Shown here: piece after piece, positions 31,240 through 42,135 of the stretch
How positions within the stretch are numbered: position 1 is the stretch's first letter
Layout: every line of letters starts with the position of its first letter
Origin: Siphonodentalium dalli
Lineage: Eukaryota > Mollusca > Scaphopoda > Gadilida > Siphonodentaliidae
DNA length: 64,000 nucleotides
Direction of reading: 5' to 3'
Assembly (NCBI GenBank): GCA_032622095.1
Contig: CP136067.1
Span: forward strand, 82,360,705 to 82,424,704
Translations under genes and position numbers: made by a program
Notes under the pieces: generated by a model
Database searches by the model: none
What the model saw: only the letters and a program-made list of their open reading frames with translations
Told to the model about the DNA's origin: nothing

Positions 31240-31600
31240 TGACCAGACTTCGTCCGGCTGTTTCCTCTCTGCTTTCATCCGTCGAATGGTGCGATTTGAC
31301 ATATAATTGACAATTTTGAAGGTCAAGGTCAGGTCGGGGTCACGATTTGACCCGTACAAAACACTCCCTGGACAAAAGTACCCCTATTTATCACATTTCG
31401 ACGAAATCAGTCCGGCATGCGCGATTTGACATTGAATTGACCATTTTGAAGGTCAAGGTCAGGTCGGGGTCACGCTGTAACCCGCCCAAAACACTCCCCG
31501 GACAAAAGTACCCCTAGGTATCAAATTTCGTCGAAATCCGTCCGGCAGTTTTCCCGGCCATTGATAACAGACAGACAGACAGAAGTCCCAAAATATAAAG
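31240..31600. repeat. Dispersed repeat with CAGACTTCGTCCGGCTG start and CAGACAGACAGA end
   Basis: ACTAGCAGGTGACCAGACTT, two monomers of about 125 bp (AAGGTCAAGGTCAGGTCGGG), then CGTCCGGCAGTTTTCC and an ACAGACAGACAGAAG tail. The same organisation is at 50490. Confidence 0.7.
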
Positions 31601-31626
31601 TAGAAAAACAAGAGTATGAAATCTTC

Positions 31627-31795
31627 TGTCCGTGTAGCTGTCTGTCTGTTCGGATTTTCTCTCAGACCCCTGGAACGATTTCAACCATATTTGGTATGGT
31701 GACTCGAGATAGCCCGGCGGAGGTCATAACGGCGTTAGTTTTTCAAATTTTTGATTTAAAAATAATTAAATTAAAATTAAAACGTAAAATGTTTG
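31627..31795. repeat. CTGTCTGTCTG-headed dispersed repeat
   Basis: CTGTCTGTCTGTTCGGATTT, ATATTTGGTATGGTGACTC, then TTTTTCAAATTTTTGATTT. Shares order and wording with 45150. Confidence 0.65.
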
Positions 31796-33338
31796 TGAAT
31801 TTGAGCAAGGAGCTCATGAATCTAAAAAATAAATATTTTGTGATTCGAAAGCGCACACAAGGGCCGCTATGGGAGACCCTTTTCACATTTATTATTTATT
31901 TACGCTTAAGGGTGGTTCTCCATTAAATGAACAATTTCGTCCAGAACATTCTGGAGAGAAAAATGTTTGTCACATGCCGATGAATTTTATGTGAGTATAT
32001 ATGTAGCACAGATATTGGTGACCACGAAAATGACATTTGGCAAAATTATAGGGCCAGGTCAACGTCAATCAAGGTCGTTCATTACAGCATGTGCCAATGA
32101 CGTTTTTTTTTGGGGTTGATTCAGGGCAACGTCATTGTCAAATTCGCTCTTTCTCCAAACTTGTTGACATGTGCCCTTTAATATTGAATTATCGTTATGA
32201 GTATATATTGTTTGAGTAGCTGATGATGTATCCGTCCAAACGACGTATTGCGTAGCTCCGCACGTTGAGACGTCTATGAGATACAGCCATTTGAATATAC
32301 GTGGTGGAAATTGATGTGCTTTGTGGGCGTGACTTCAAACTCTCTAAGAGGTCAACGAATACAGCGTTCAGATATGATAATTGGAAACAGATTTTGATCG
32401 CATAAAAGGCGATTCCTATCAAGTCGGGCATGCCCTGGTCCCTCGTACACTTGGTTTGACGCCAAACGATCGAGGAACTCTGATGTAGACAACGTGAACA
32501 TACGTCAATCAAAGTCTGTTCCCCAAGGGGATAATTTAGAGTAGAAAACATTGTCGATGCATTTCTCTTACATGTTTCAAGATATTGAACTGAAATTTTG
32601 TATTTAGGGGTTTCTCGGTGCGCTCAATCAGATAGAATTATCAGTGAGATATTCTGATGGTCCAAAATGTGTATTTTGACGTCGTTGCTATAACACACGA
32701 GCCGGAAATCGCCCCGCAGGCAGAACGATTGTTGAAAAGTACGGAAATAATTGACTTTCAAACTGTCATCTGCTTCTCACTGAGATTGTTTGATGTAAAC
32801 GTCAATCCATTTAGAAAATTCGTTAGATTCCGTTGATCACCCCCACCCACCACCACCACCACCAAACTCGTTCACTCACCCCCCCCCCCCCCGATTGTAT
32901 ATATAAACGCACTAAAACTAATCCATATGTCATATTTGTTCTTTTTATCTACACCCAGATCATCCCTTAACATGTTTTATTTGTTAGATCGTTATTGCGT
33001 CTCTGGATATTTCAAAATTAAAATTGCGTCATTACCCAAACAGAGGGTGTGTTTGGGTAATGACGCGTTTGGATAATGACGATTTTCGTTTCATCGCGCT
33101 CTTATATTTTGAATATCCATAACCTATGAAAATGAACTAGTTTATGAACAAACAACCGCTGTGAGCTTTCGAAAAAAACCTTTAATCGTTCGCCTACAGC
33201 ATGTAACATTCAAATGGTCTGCGTGTTTGTAATGACGCTGAATAAACATGTACACGCTAGCGATTTCTAGTTTCAAAGGTTGATTTTGAAAAATTATTCA
33301 AGGAAACATAACCTGGGTTTATTTTTTCTAGACATTAA

Positions 33339-33920
33339 AGGGGTACTGTATATGCCATTTTCAATAAATTTCCGGTGATAACAACGATCTAATATCGATA
33401 CTATATAGAAACATAAGTAATTTGAGTCGAAGATGTATTCTGTAAACGCTCAGGTTAATAGGCTATCTTAAAATCAAAGTTAATAATTTCATATAAATTT
33501 CATTTATGACTGGAGCCATAAAATGGCGTAAAGTAAATTACGAATTTCCGTGTGCAAGACGTAATCAAATTAATTGAGGGATACTGGATTGGTAAACGGA
33601 TGGCACACGCGATCGTTTAAAACATTATGATGATACGGGGAGAAAGCCCAAGCCACTCACTGACTAGTGACGATACAATAACTTAAATGTGTATATGGGA
33701 CTAGTATGCATATAATATAACTATTATTTGATACATTTGGTTGAAAAATGTACAAAAATTACTCGACAACGACAATTTGTATTTTTGCATTCCGGTAAAT
33801 TTGTCATCCGTAACACTACTTCGTACTCAACAGACTTTCAAATAATGAAAAAATTGTTTCCTTATTCTCCGACTCGGAGACTATAGACACCAACAACAAC
33901 ATTTGGCGTACAGTATCCCT
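33339..33920. mobile_element. TTAA-flanked element, AGGGRTACTGTA ends
   Basis: TTAA at 33335-33338 and 33921-33924; ends AGGGGTACTGTATATGCC and GGCGTACAGTATCCCT are inverted. TTAA with an AGGG start suits Kolobok, or less well piggyBac. 582 bp, non-coding. Confidence 0.75.
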
Positions 33921-34234
33921 TTAAAGGATATTTACCCCGCGATGCAACCATAGATATGAACAAGCTATGTTTCTGGTGAAAATATCAGCCGTCTTTATCG
34001 TGCGTTTGCATGGGTAATGATTCTATATAACGGGACATGCTTTTGGAAGACTTAATTCGCATGCTTTCCACTAACTAAATATTTAATTTCATAAAAATTA
34101 TACGAATTGCATGGCGTTCAGTGCAAAATTCCGCACAAGAATATTAATTGGTTTAAAGATAAATCGTTCGGTGGCGAATGGGAACAATCAGGGAAGTTGA
34201 ATACCTTTGATTTGGGACATGCTGTTTCGGGGTA

Positions 34235-35113
34235 GGGGAGACCCGGGCAAAGCGGATCGCCCGGGCAAAGCCGATCACCTCTATTATTTCAATACTATCA
34301 AATTATTCCTTGTCTATCTGTATTTTAGAATAAAGTCGTTTCGTGTTGGGTTAGTTTTTATACATTTCCACAGAGAACAAGGCATACTAAAATTTTGTAG
34401 CCCAGTAGAAAATTTTCGTCGAAATTTTACGATTTTACCAAATTTATAATTATTGTGCGTTTGCGCATATCTATTGCACAGGTCGATGATCACATAACCA
34501 TCTACCCGAATAAATGTTGTCGGTATCTTAGGAAATAGATGTGTGGAATAAGACAATATGTCGATTACTAAATTCGATAAGACACCCGCGTAATGCCACG
34601 GACTGTAAAAAAGATGTGCTGTGGGCAAAGCGGATCGGGCAAAGCGGATCATTCATAATATGACTAACTTCCGGTACACATGCGTAGATTAAGCGAATTT
34701 TGACAATTTTATTAAGATGGGCCGACAAAACTCGTGCCTTGTCGGAGCATGTCCATAATTGAAAAATTTGACCGTTTGAAAAACGCGATTTTAATTATTT
34801 GCAATAAATATGTATAATTGTCATAAATAAAACTGAAAAGTATATATGATTAGTTGAGTAGCATTTCATTTTCAGAAGGATTCGTTTGCTGATCCGCTTT
34901 GCCCGATGTGGTGATCCGATTTTCCCAACGGCCGGGCAAAGCGGATCAAAATTAAAGATCACCATAGCAACTAAACCAATATATGCATCTGCATCCTACG
35001 TCAAATGTTATGCCATCATGCATGGTTAGAAACTGACAGTGCTAATATTTCTGATTGCCGGTTGCATTTTGTACAAGAAAACCTTACGTGATCCGCTTTG
35101 CCCGGGTCTCCCC
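34235..35113. mobile_element. TA-flanked element with repeated GGGCAAAGCGGATC motif
   Basis: Ends GGGGAGACCCGGGCAAAG and CTTTGCCCGGGTCTCCCC, flanked by TA. The motif GGGCAAAGCGGATC occurs twice at the left end, again near 34625 and 34637, and inverted or direct near 34895-34945 and at the right end. No transposase ORF. Confidence 0.72.
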
Positions 35114-35814
35114 TACGTAGCCTGTAATATACACATGGCATATATCTTGTCACACGTCCATACTAAACCCGAAATGTCTCTAATAAATGCCTGTATCGTG
35201 AGCTACAAGATCATTACCATCACTTTTATATAATTATGGTGGCCATTGTTTTTCATAGGATGAACTAATAACGCAGGACATGGGTTTGCTCATTTACGGG
35301 AGAATCACCCTTAAAAGCGCAAATGATTTACGCTTTAAAAGCAAATATTTGCGCTTAATAAATAATAAATGTGAAAAGGGCCTCTCATATGCCGCATGCC
35401 CCTAACGCACAGAGTTCGCAGGCCCCTCCGACGCTGAATAAAGGCCGGCCCTGGCCGGGACCCTTCGGGAGACTGTTTGAGCTAGCGCTAGTATTATATA
35501 AGCCGGGTGATCAATTGACACGTTGAGTTCAACCCAAGCCCTTATATAGGCCTACGGTGCAAATGAAATTTTCTCGGTACATTCGGTGTGATTTAATGGG
35601 GTGGGGTGCAATTGGAATTTCCACAGTGGCCTTACAAACCCATACCGCTCGACTGTAGTCTTTGCAGCCACAAGTGTCCCATATGGGAATGGTATCATGC
35701 CACCTATAGATAGAGTTAACAAAGCGCATAGTTAATTTATTTTGTCTGAGCCAAAAATAATTTTGTTATCAAACAGAGCGGCTTTATGAGATAGGTTTAG
35801 CCATATCGATCTGT

Positions 35815-35927
35815 ACAGTGGGACGCGAGGAGTCGCTGCTTTGTGCATTCGCAGAGTGGCACCGCGCGGTAAAAGTTGTGCTGTTTTTCGTTGCTTCTAC
35901 GCGGATCATTTACGAAATAGGGTAAGT
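35815..35927 (+). other. Weak candidate non-coding first exon ending at a strong donor
   Basis: A locally GC-richer stretch with several CpGs ends in AAATAG|GGTAAGTATT at about 35927, a near-consensus donor. It lies upstream of, and on the same strand as, the myosin start exon, which needs an upstream 5' exon. There is no direct evidence of transcription, and TE-derived sequence surrounds it. Confidence 0.15.
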
Positions 35928-36364
35928 ATTCTATAATTTCTATGGAATGATAATGAAATTTCAATGTGTATGGCAAGGTTCCTTTGACCTTGTCTGAATG
36001 ACACCGGGTATAAATGGTACACTGACGGGATTTCAGGTTCGTCACTGAGTCACGCGAGTCATCAATGACAATGACTCGGAAGCGTGCATATGGCACGCGA
36101 CTCACTCCGGTACAGCTGTGAACAAAACATATTAGTTGCGACAAGTCGACAGCTGGTGAACGAGTGAAAATGCATACCTGTCTCTCAAATCTGGTAACTT
36201 GAGTCTGAGTTCAGGTGGTCATGGTGTTCATATTGACTTGAATTGTATTAATGGTACTGATTGTAATTTGTGGAACCAGCAGGATGCAGGATCGAGTTTG
36301 GAACATGACAATGTTCAAGGGGTGGGGTGGTGTTGTGTTGTGCAGGTGGTGTGGCATGGTTGTG

Positions 36365-36505
36365 GTCCAACAAATTAGAATATTCGGATTAAGATATATT
36401 TTAATATATGGACATTTACGATTATCTTAAATCTGAAGGATTAAGAGGTTCGTAAATGTCAAAATATTAAAATTCCTCTTAATTGGAAAGTCTAATTTGT
36501 TGGAC
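36365..36505. mobile_element. 140-bp palindromic MITE
   Basis: GTCCAACAAATTAGA and TCTAATTTGTTGGAC form the ends, with GGATTAAGA and TCTTAAT-type inner inversions. No clear target duplication. Confidence 0.55.
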
Positions 36506-36559
36506 TAGTGTGGTTGGTGGTAACTTGGTGGATATGTATGCGGGATGAGGGACATAGCT

Positions 36560-36721
36560 ATGGGAGGCCAAATTCACATTTAATAACCAATTAGGCTTAA
36601 GCGTAATTGCATTACGCTTAAGTGTAATAGCATTACGCTTAAGCGTAATGGCATTAGGCTTAAGCGTAATGGCATTACGATTAAGCGTAATTAGCTATTA
36701 AATATGAATTTGTCCTCCCAT
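36560..36721. mobile_element. 162-bp MITE with a palindromic tandem core
   Basis: A perfect 8-bp duplication, ACATAGCT (36552-36559, 36722-36729). Ends ATGGGAGGCCAAATTCACAT and its complement. The core is four repeats of about 21 bp built on GCTTAAGCGTAAT, itself palindromic. Confidence 0.85.
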
Positions 36722-37464
36722 ACATAGCTAGTGGCTATCAGTTGGGGGAGAGTTGTACAACTTACGGTAGAACTTCCAATTGCAACTCATTATTCCCAGA
36801 CCAGGTATCAATATGATATGCATGCACCCCCCCCCCCCCCCAAACCTTTGGTTAGAACTTTCCAATTTGTACTTCAAGCTTTCCAACTGTTGGAGATTTC
36901 TGACCTACCGCCTCAGTCCAAAATTTGACTGAAAGTAGGGACATATATATGGGAAGCCAAATTCACATTTAATAATTTATTGTGCTTAAGCGCAATTCAT
37001 GGTTATATGTAACAAAACGAATCCCGGACATTTCCCCACCGGACATTTCCCCACCCGCACTTGAAATGGCAAAGCGGACATTTCCCCACCCGGACATTTC
37101 CCCACTTTCAAAATATCAAAGCGGACATTTCCCCACCGGATATTTACCAACCTTTTGACTGTTACTAGGGGCGTGTGGTGTATTGACTCATACTATGGGT
37201 AAGTGTTAAATCAATGTCTATTTCAATGAACGAAATTATATACATATACACAGTAATTTCCCTCGTTCTGACCTTCTGACGACCCTCTTCACAGTCTTGG
37301 TACTGCTAGCTGCCACACGTACTGGTAGTGGATATTCTGCCAACTTGTCTTTCATGGCATCAATAGCTGTCTTTTCGCTGTCGTGGCAATGTTATGTGCT
37401 GCTGATAACTGTTTCAATATAAAAAAAAAAAGAACAAAATGTTTTACATATTATTGGATAATTA

Positions 37465-38081
37465 GGCCTAACAAAAAAATACCTGTGTTTGGGGTCACCC
37501 GACCGTGCCTAATAAAACCATGCGACCCTAAACTTTTTATTGAGATTTCCAAATTTTTTTAATTCCAATCTTACATCTTTTATATACGGCTTTGTCTACT
37601 CCATCCAGAGGTTGTTCAAACTCACACAATCAATGCCAAAAATATATTTTAAAACATGAATAGGCCGACATACGTAGGCACTGCTGCACAGAGTGTTTAT
37701 TTAATAATTAATCCCACAGTTAAATGCCCACAGTTAAATGGTACCAGTATTAAAACAATTTTATACATTTATATTTCAGTTCAGGAATGTCTGAAAACCG
37801 CCTGAAATTATATCAAATTATTTTAATATATTAAAATGAATATGGTATGTGTAAATTATTATCCATCTAGGCCTGGTTGATGTGAAATATGTCACATCTC
37901 ATATACTATATGGCTGTCAGAGTACATGGGGGAATTAATACATTCACAATATCATTACAAGGTTAAATTATTATGCGGTATGTTTAATTATTTAAAAAAA
38001 AGAGAAAAAAAAAGATAATCCCTACCTACCCTAATATTTTCAGACAATGTGACCCCAAACACGGGTCTTTTTTGTTAGGCC
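37465..38081. mobile_element. PIF/Harbinger-like MITE with TSD TTA
   Basis: Ends GGCCTAACAAAAAA and TTTTTTGTTAGGCC, extended inward by GTGTTTGGGGTCAC. Flanked by TTA on each side. Removing it rejoins GGATAA-TTA-ACTAAG, exactly the sequence in intact units of the adjacent 70-bp tandem array. A 3-bp TWA duplication is typical of PIF/Harbinger. Confidence 0.82.
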
Positions 38082-38083
38082 TT

Positions 38084-38430
38084 AACTAAGAACGCTCTTT
38101 ATATCAAATTAAATGTTCATTATAGAAATTTGCACACATATTATTGGATAATTAACTAAGAACGCTCTTTATATCAAATTAAATGTTCATTATAGAAATT
38201 TGCACACATATTATTGGATAATGAACTAAGAACGCTCTTTATATCAAATTAAATGTTCATTATAGATATTTGCACACATATTATTGGATAATTAACTAAG
38301 AACGCTCTTTATATCAAATTAAATGTTCATTATAGATATTTGCACACATATTATTGGATAATTAACTAAGAACGCTCTTTATATCTTTTCTTCAGAAAAA
38401 TATCAAATTAAATATTCATTATAGAAGTTA
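38084..38430. repeat. 70-bp tandem repeat, about five units
   Basis: Units begin AACTAAGAACGCTCTTT at 38084, 38154, 38224, 38294 and 38364. The first four are nearly identical; the fifth carries a 19-bp insertion. A partial unit remains at 37445-37464 on the other side of the Harbinger-like insertion. Confidence 0.92.
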
Positions 38431-39297
38431 TCTGTTCGCTGCGAACACTCCCATCTGATAGACGATTTGTTGACTTTCTTTTTGGTGAATGTATGGCCTT
38501 AGAGTTCACTCACTAGAATTCATACTGTGATCATAATTGTCACAACATTGTTTCAACTGCGTTGATGTCCCAAACTATCGTAAAAACACTCTTTCATGGC
38601 TGTCAAAATATTACATCGGCTGAGTTGACATCGCTTGAGATGGCCTCACTGACCAGGCTTCACAGGGTGGGGAAATGTCCGGTGGGTAAATGTCCGGGTG
38701 GGGAAATGTCCGGTGGGTAAATGTCCGGGTGGGGAAATGTCCGCTTTTGAAAGTGGGGAAATATCCGGTGGGGAAATGTCCGTATACCAACAAAACACCC
38801 CTGGTGAATAAATAGGTTTCTCCATAACTTAGCATTAACTCCTATTGACATGTCACCTCTTGGTTTCATTGGTTTGATTGGGTAGGGAGCTAGCCCAACT
38901 TCTTTATCAAAATGGCTGACTCGCAATAGTATCACCTTCTGTTTTAGTTGGAGCGACTCGTGATAGCATTATATTATCTTCGGTATATATTAGTTGGGGC
39001 TACTTGCAATAGCATTACTTTCTGTATTAGTCGGGGCGACATTGATTTTCTTAAATTTTCGAGTATACAGGCACACCATATGAGGGAAGCAAGCCCTCTG
39101 TGACACCACATTCACACTATATGATCATGGAAATACTATAGATTTGTGCAAGAGATGCTGATTTAATAAGAAAAACTAGAGCTCCAGGACTGAGACACCA
39201 AAGCTCCAGTGATTACACACCATTTTTTGGACAGGGATGCTGATAATATGAAAATAGGTTTTTTTTCCCCCTGATTTAAGTCAATAAGTAAACCATA

Positions 39298-39440
39298 CAG
39301 TAATGCTCTAATTAATCGACTCCTTAACCACAGCAGAATTATGGATAACTTTTCAGGATTTAGTCGGAAATATGGCTTATTGCCATTCATTGGAAAGCTC
39401 TCGAGAGCTTTTCGATGAATGGCAACAAGCCATATTTCCG
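39298..39440. mobile_element. Truncated copy of the pogo/mariner-like palindromic MITE
   Basis: Begins CAGTAATGCTCTAATTAATC after TA, runs through the whole left arm and the hairpin tip CTCTCGAGAG, and stops within the right arm at CATATTTCCG. Confidence 0.75.
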
Positions 39441-39860
39441 CATGCATGTATAGGCTAAAATCTGTGCAAAAATACATTAAAAACATCATACAAAAAATTA
39501 CTAAGAGTTCCGGGAAGGCGACATCAATTCTTTGGATAGAGGGATGCTGATAATATGTAATTAGGGATTCTCCTTGTTGAACACATACTCACAGTTGACT
39601 GTTGAGTACAGGTCAAAATTAGCCCAATGCTCATCTTGTGTTGCTAGGTGATACACCAGGTCATGCTAATAGTTTATGGGTAGGTTAGATAGTAGTCACA
39701 ATTATGCTTAAGCGCAAATTGCAATTGATTGCGCTTAAGCGCAATTATTTAATTGCGCTTAAGCATAATTAATTACGCTTAAGCGTAAATGCCCTATTTG
39801 GGCTTAAGCACAATATGTGGTATGCGCAATTCATTATTAAATGTGAATTTGGCCTCCCAT

Positions 39861-41483
39861 ACATATACAGTATAACAACTCAAACTTTCCAACCAAATAT
39901 AGGTTGAGATTGTTTGAATAATTAATTTTCCAACCAATGTAGAAGTGTAAAAAAATATGTAGTTTAGTTAAAATATTTATTACAAACTTTTAGACTAAAA
40001 TAGCAATCAGTCATTTTAAAAGTTGTAGGGATTTGCAAGGTTTGAGACCATGGATTGTACCATGGTGGTTTCTACTTGCAGTGAGGTGATGAAGTTAGTC
40101 ATTATTTTCTCCACCAATAAAGATGACAACACAGTGATATGGTCCAGTGGTGAATGATAATTAGCCTGGAGACATTTTACTGAAATTAATTATTATGCAA
40201 CTACATGTTAGACCAGTTTTATATAAGTATTTAAGAGCAGGGTGCTTGGAAGATCTCACAGCATGGGCCAGCATGGGCCATCAAATTAGCAGATGCTGGT
40301 TGTGTCATATTGGATAATTCCCCAAGGGGTACCACTGTCATTATAATGAAAGGTTAGGCCTATTGACAGTCAGACATCCTGTTATAAAAGTATAGCAATG
40401 TTGTACCTCAGAACCATATGGACAATTAAGAAATTAAGATGTAATTAGTCTTTGCCAAACTACCAAACTGGGAATGACCTGCATGCATTTATAGCCTTTG
40501 AGTTTTGAAGAATGACTTCAACCAGTTTGTTATCAAAACGGTTGACTATGAAATCATGTGCTTCACATTGTCTAGTTTTTTCTTGGCAAGTTTTGTTCAT
40601 TCCATTTATGACTAGATAGTAGTACATGTACATAGTTAACATACATGTACTTTAGAAATCCACTATATAAAGGAATAATCCTGCAAATAGGACTTATTAA
40701 TAGTTTGAAAAAAGGTATGTGATGCTGTTTTAATGATGGCAAGCTGATTGAGTGTTCTGATTGGTATGGATGTCTAATCAAGTCTTCAATACAGGGTACT
40801 TGTATAGATGCAATTACCCTAATCTGAAATTTCATTATTTTTTCACTGGATATAAATATTTTTAACTGATGAGTAATGTATCTATATTAAGGAACTCAAG
40901 CTAGCACAAGTATTATATAACATAGAATGTAACATTAGACACGTTCTGTTTACACTTACAATACTAGTACGTACAGGGTTTAAATCTGATGAGAATCAGA
41001 ATCATGATTCAAACTTAGTTTGATCTCATAAAAGCAGCTGATTCGCTGTAGAAAATGCTATATTATGATTCTCGCAAAATTTTATGGACTTGAAGGCCTG
41101 ACGTGTGAGGTGTGTGTCTATCGCTATAATAAATATTTGGGTTATTAGGTGGGAAAATCCTCTACTAACCTTCGTGGTGTCTCGAGAGCATATGCACTAA
41201 GAGCATGTGTGTAATGTGTGTAAATGGGACTAGCTGAAGGAGCTGCTATTGTGCACCCAGTATTCTCCATTTGTTATGCCTAAATAACATAATATTTTTC
41301 AATGGCAACTTGAAACATGCAGCAGATTACTTGGCAAAAATAACATATCATAAGCCTCATTCTCACTCATGTCAAATATATTAGATTTCAACTTGTCGTT
41401 TGAAAAATACATACATGCTCTCGATTCAGCAAAGTCACTCTGGGTGTCCACTGTAAGGCTTCCAACATTGGCAGTCATTGTGA
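39861..41483. other. Intergenic, no recognised feature
   Basis: AT-rich DNA between the nested transposon block and the LINE fragment. A duplicated CAGCATGGGC at about 40260-40275. No convincing exon. Confidence 0.4.
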
Positions 41484-42135
41484 CGAAATAAACTCCGAAC
41501 ATATAGAAAATTCAAAGCTACAATCAAATTGGAGAATTACCTGAATACATGCAGAATAACGAAACACAGGGAATCACTCACGAGATTGCGGATCAGCTGT
41601 CATTCCCTCGGAATCGAACGAGGCCAATATCTCAACATCGACGAACAATATCGTATTTGCGAAAATTGCAACGAGTTAGACGACGAATTCCACCTCATCA
41701 TCAATTGCTCGTTACTATCAAACGAACGTCAATCTCTCTTTAAACAACTACCGAAAGACATCCAAGAGTTAGATGGAATAGCCCAATTTAAACAAATAAT
41801 GTCATGCTCACAACCAGAAGTATTAAAAGCAATTGCCCATTTTGTCTACCACGGACTTGCCAAAAAGGGAAAATGGCAACCTAGTAACCAACTGCTAGAC
41901 AGAATACGCGACCAGACGAATGCAAACTCCCAATAAGACAAAAAAAAAAAAAAAATACCAAAATCAATACAAATATATATAAATATATATAACTACAATA
42001 TTATGTACAACATACTGTGTCTTATGAATACATGTTCTTTCAATACACTGTTATAAATTATGTTTCTATATTATGTATGTATACACTTGACCATATTTGG
42101 TGTAAAAGTATATTAAATTGAATTGAATTGAATTG
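41484..42135 (+). pseudogene. LINE 3' fragment: C-terminal reverse-transcriptase tail
   Basis: An open stretch from 41484 to 41936 encodes KLRTYRKFKATIKLENYL, then SLTRLRISCHSLGIERG and a Cys/His-like segment (ICENCNELDDEFHLIINC). This is the conserved C-terminal tail of CR1/L2/jockey-type LINE polyproteins, downstream of the polymerase. It is followed by a poly-A run (41940-41955), an AT-rich 3' UTR and terminal TTGAA-type repeats at 42115-42135, the usual 3' end of such elements. Strongly 5'-truncated. Confidence 0.8.

Larger units (their letters stand above)
31872..35390. mobile_element. Possible large element bounded by ATGGGAG...TTCACATTTATTA ends
   Basis: ATGGGAGACCCTTTTCACAT at 31869 onward faces its complement near 35355-35390, with GCTTAAG motifs just inside each end. 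The ends resemble those of the 36560 element. The 3.5 kb between them contains the elements at 33339 and 34235. Flanking duplication is poor, so these may be two separate insertions. Confidence 0.3.
37019..38788. mobile_element. hAT-like element with arrays of GGACATTTCCCCACC at both ends
   Basis: An 8-bp duplication, AACAAAAC (37011-37018, 38789-38796). The left terminus has about five copies of GGACATTTCCCCACC in 120 bp; the right terminus has about six copies in the opposite orientation (38665-38782). It carries a 70-bp tandem array and a Harbinger-like insertion. No transposase seen. Confidence 0.78.
36949..39860. mobile_element. Probable outer element of the same family as 36560, broken by nested insertions
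   Basis: The left end ATGGGAAGCCAAATTCACAT and right end ATTTGGCCTCCCAT match the 36560 family. Flanks ACATATAT and ACATATAC agree at 7 of 8. GCTTAAGCG palindromic repeats lie just inside both ends (36984; 39700-39835). It contains the hAT-like element 37019-38788 and a pogo-like fragment at 39298. Confidence 0.55.
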
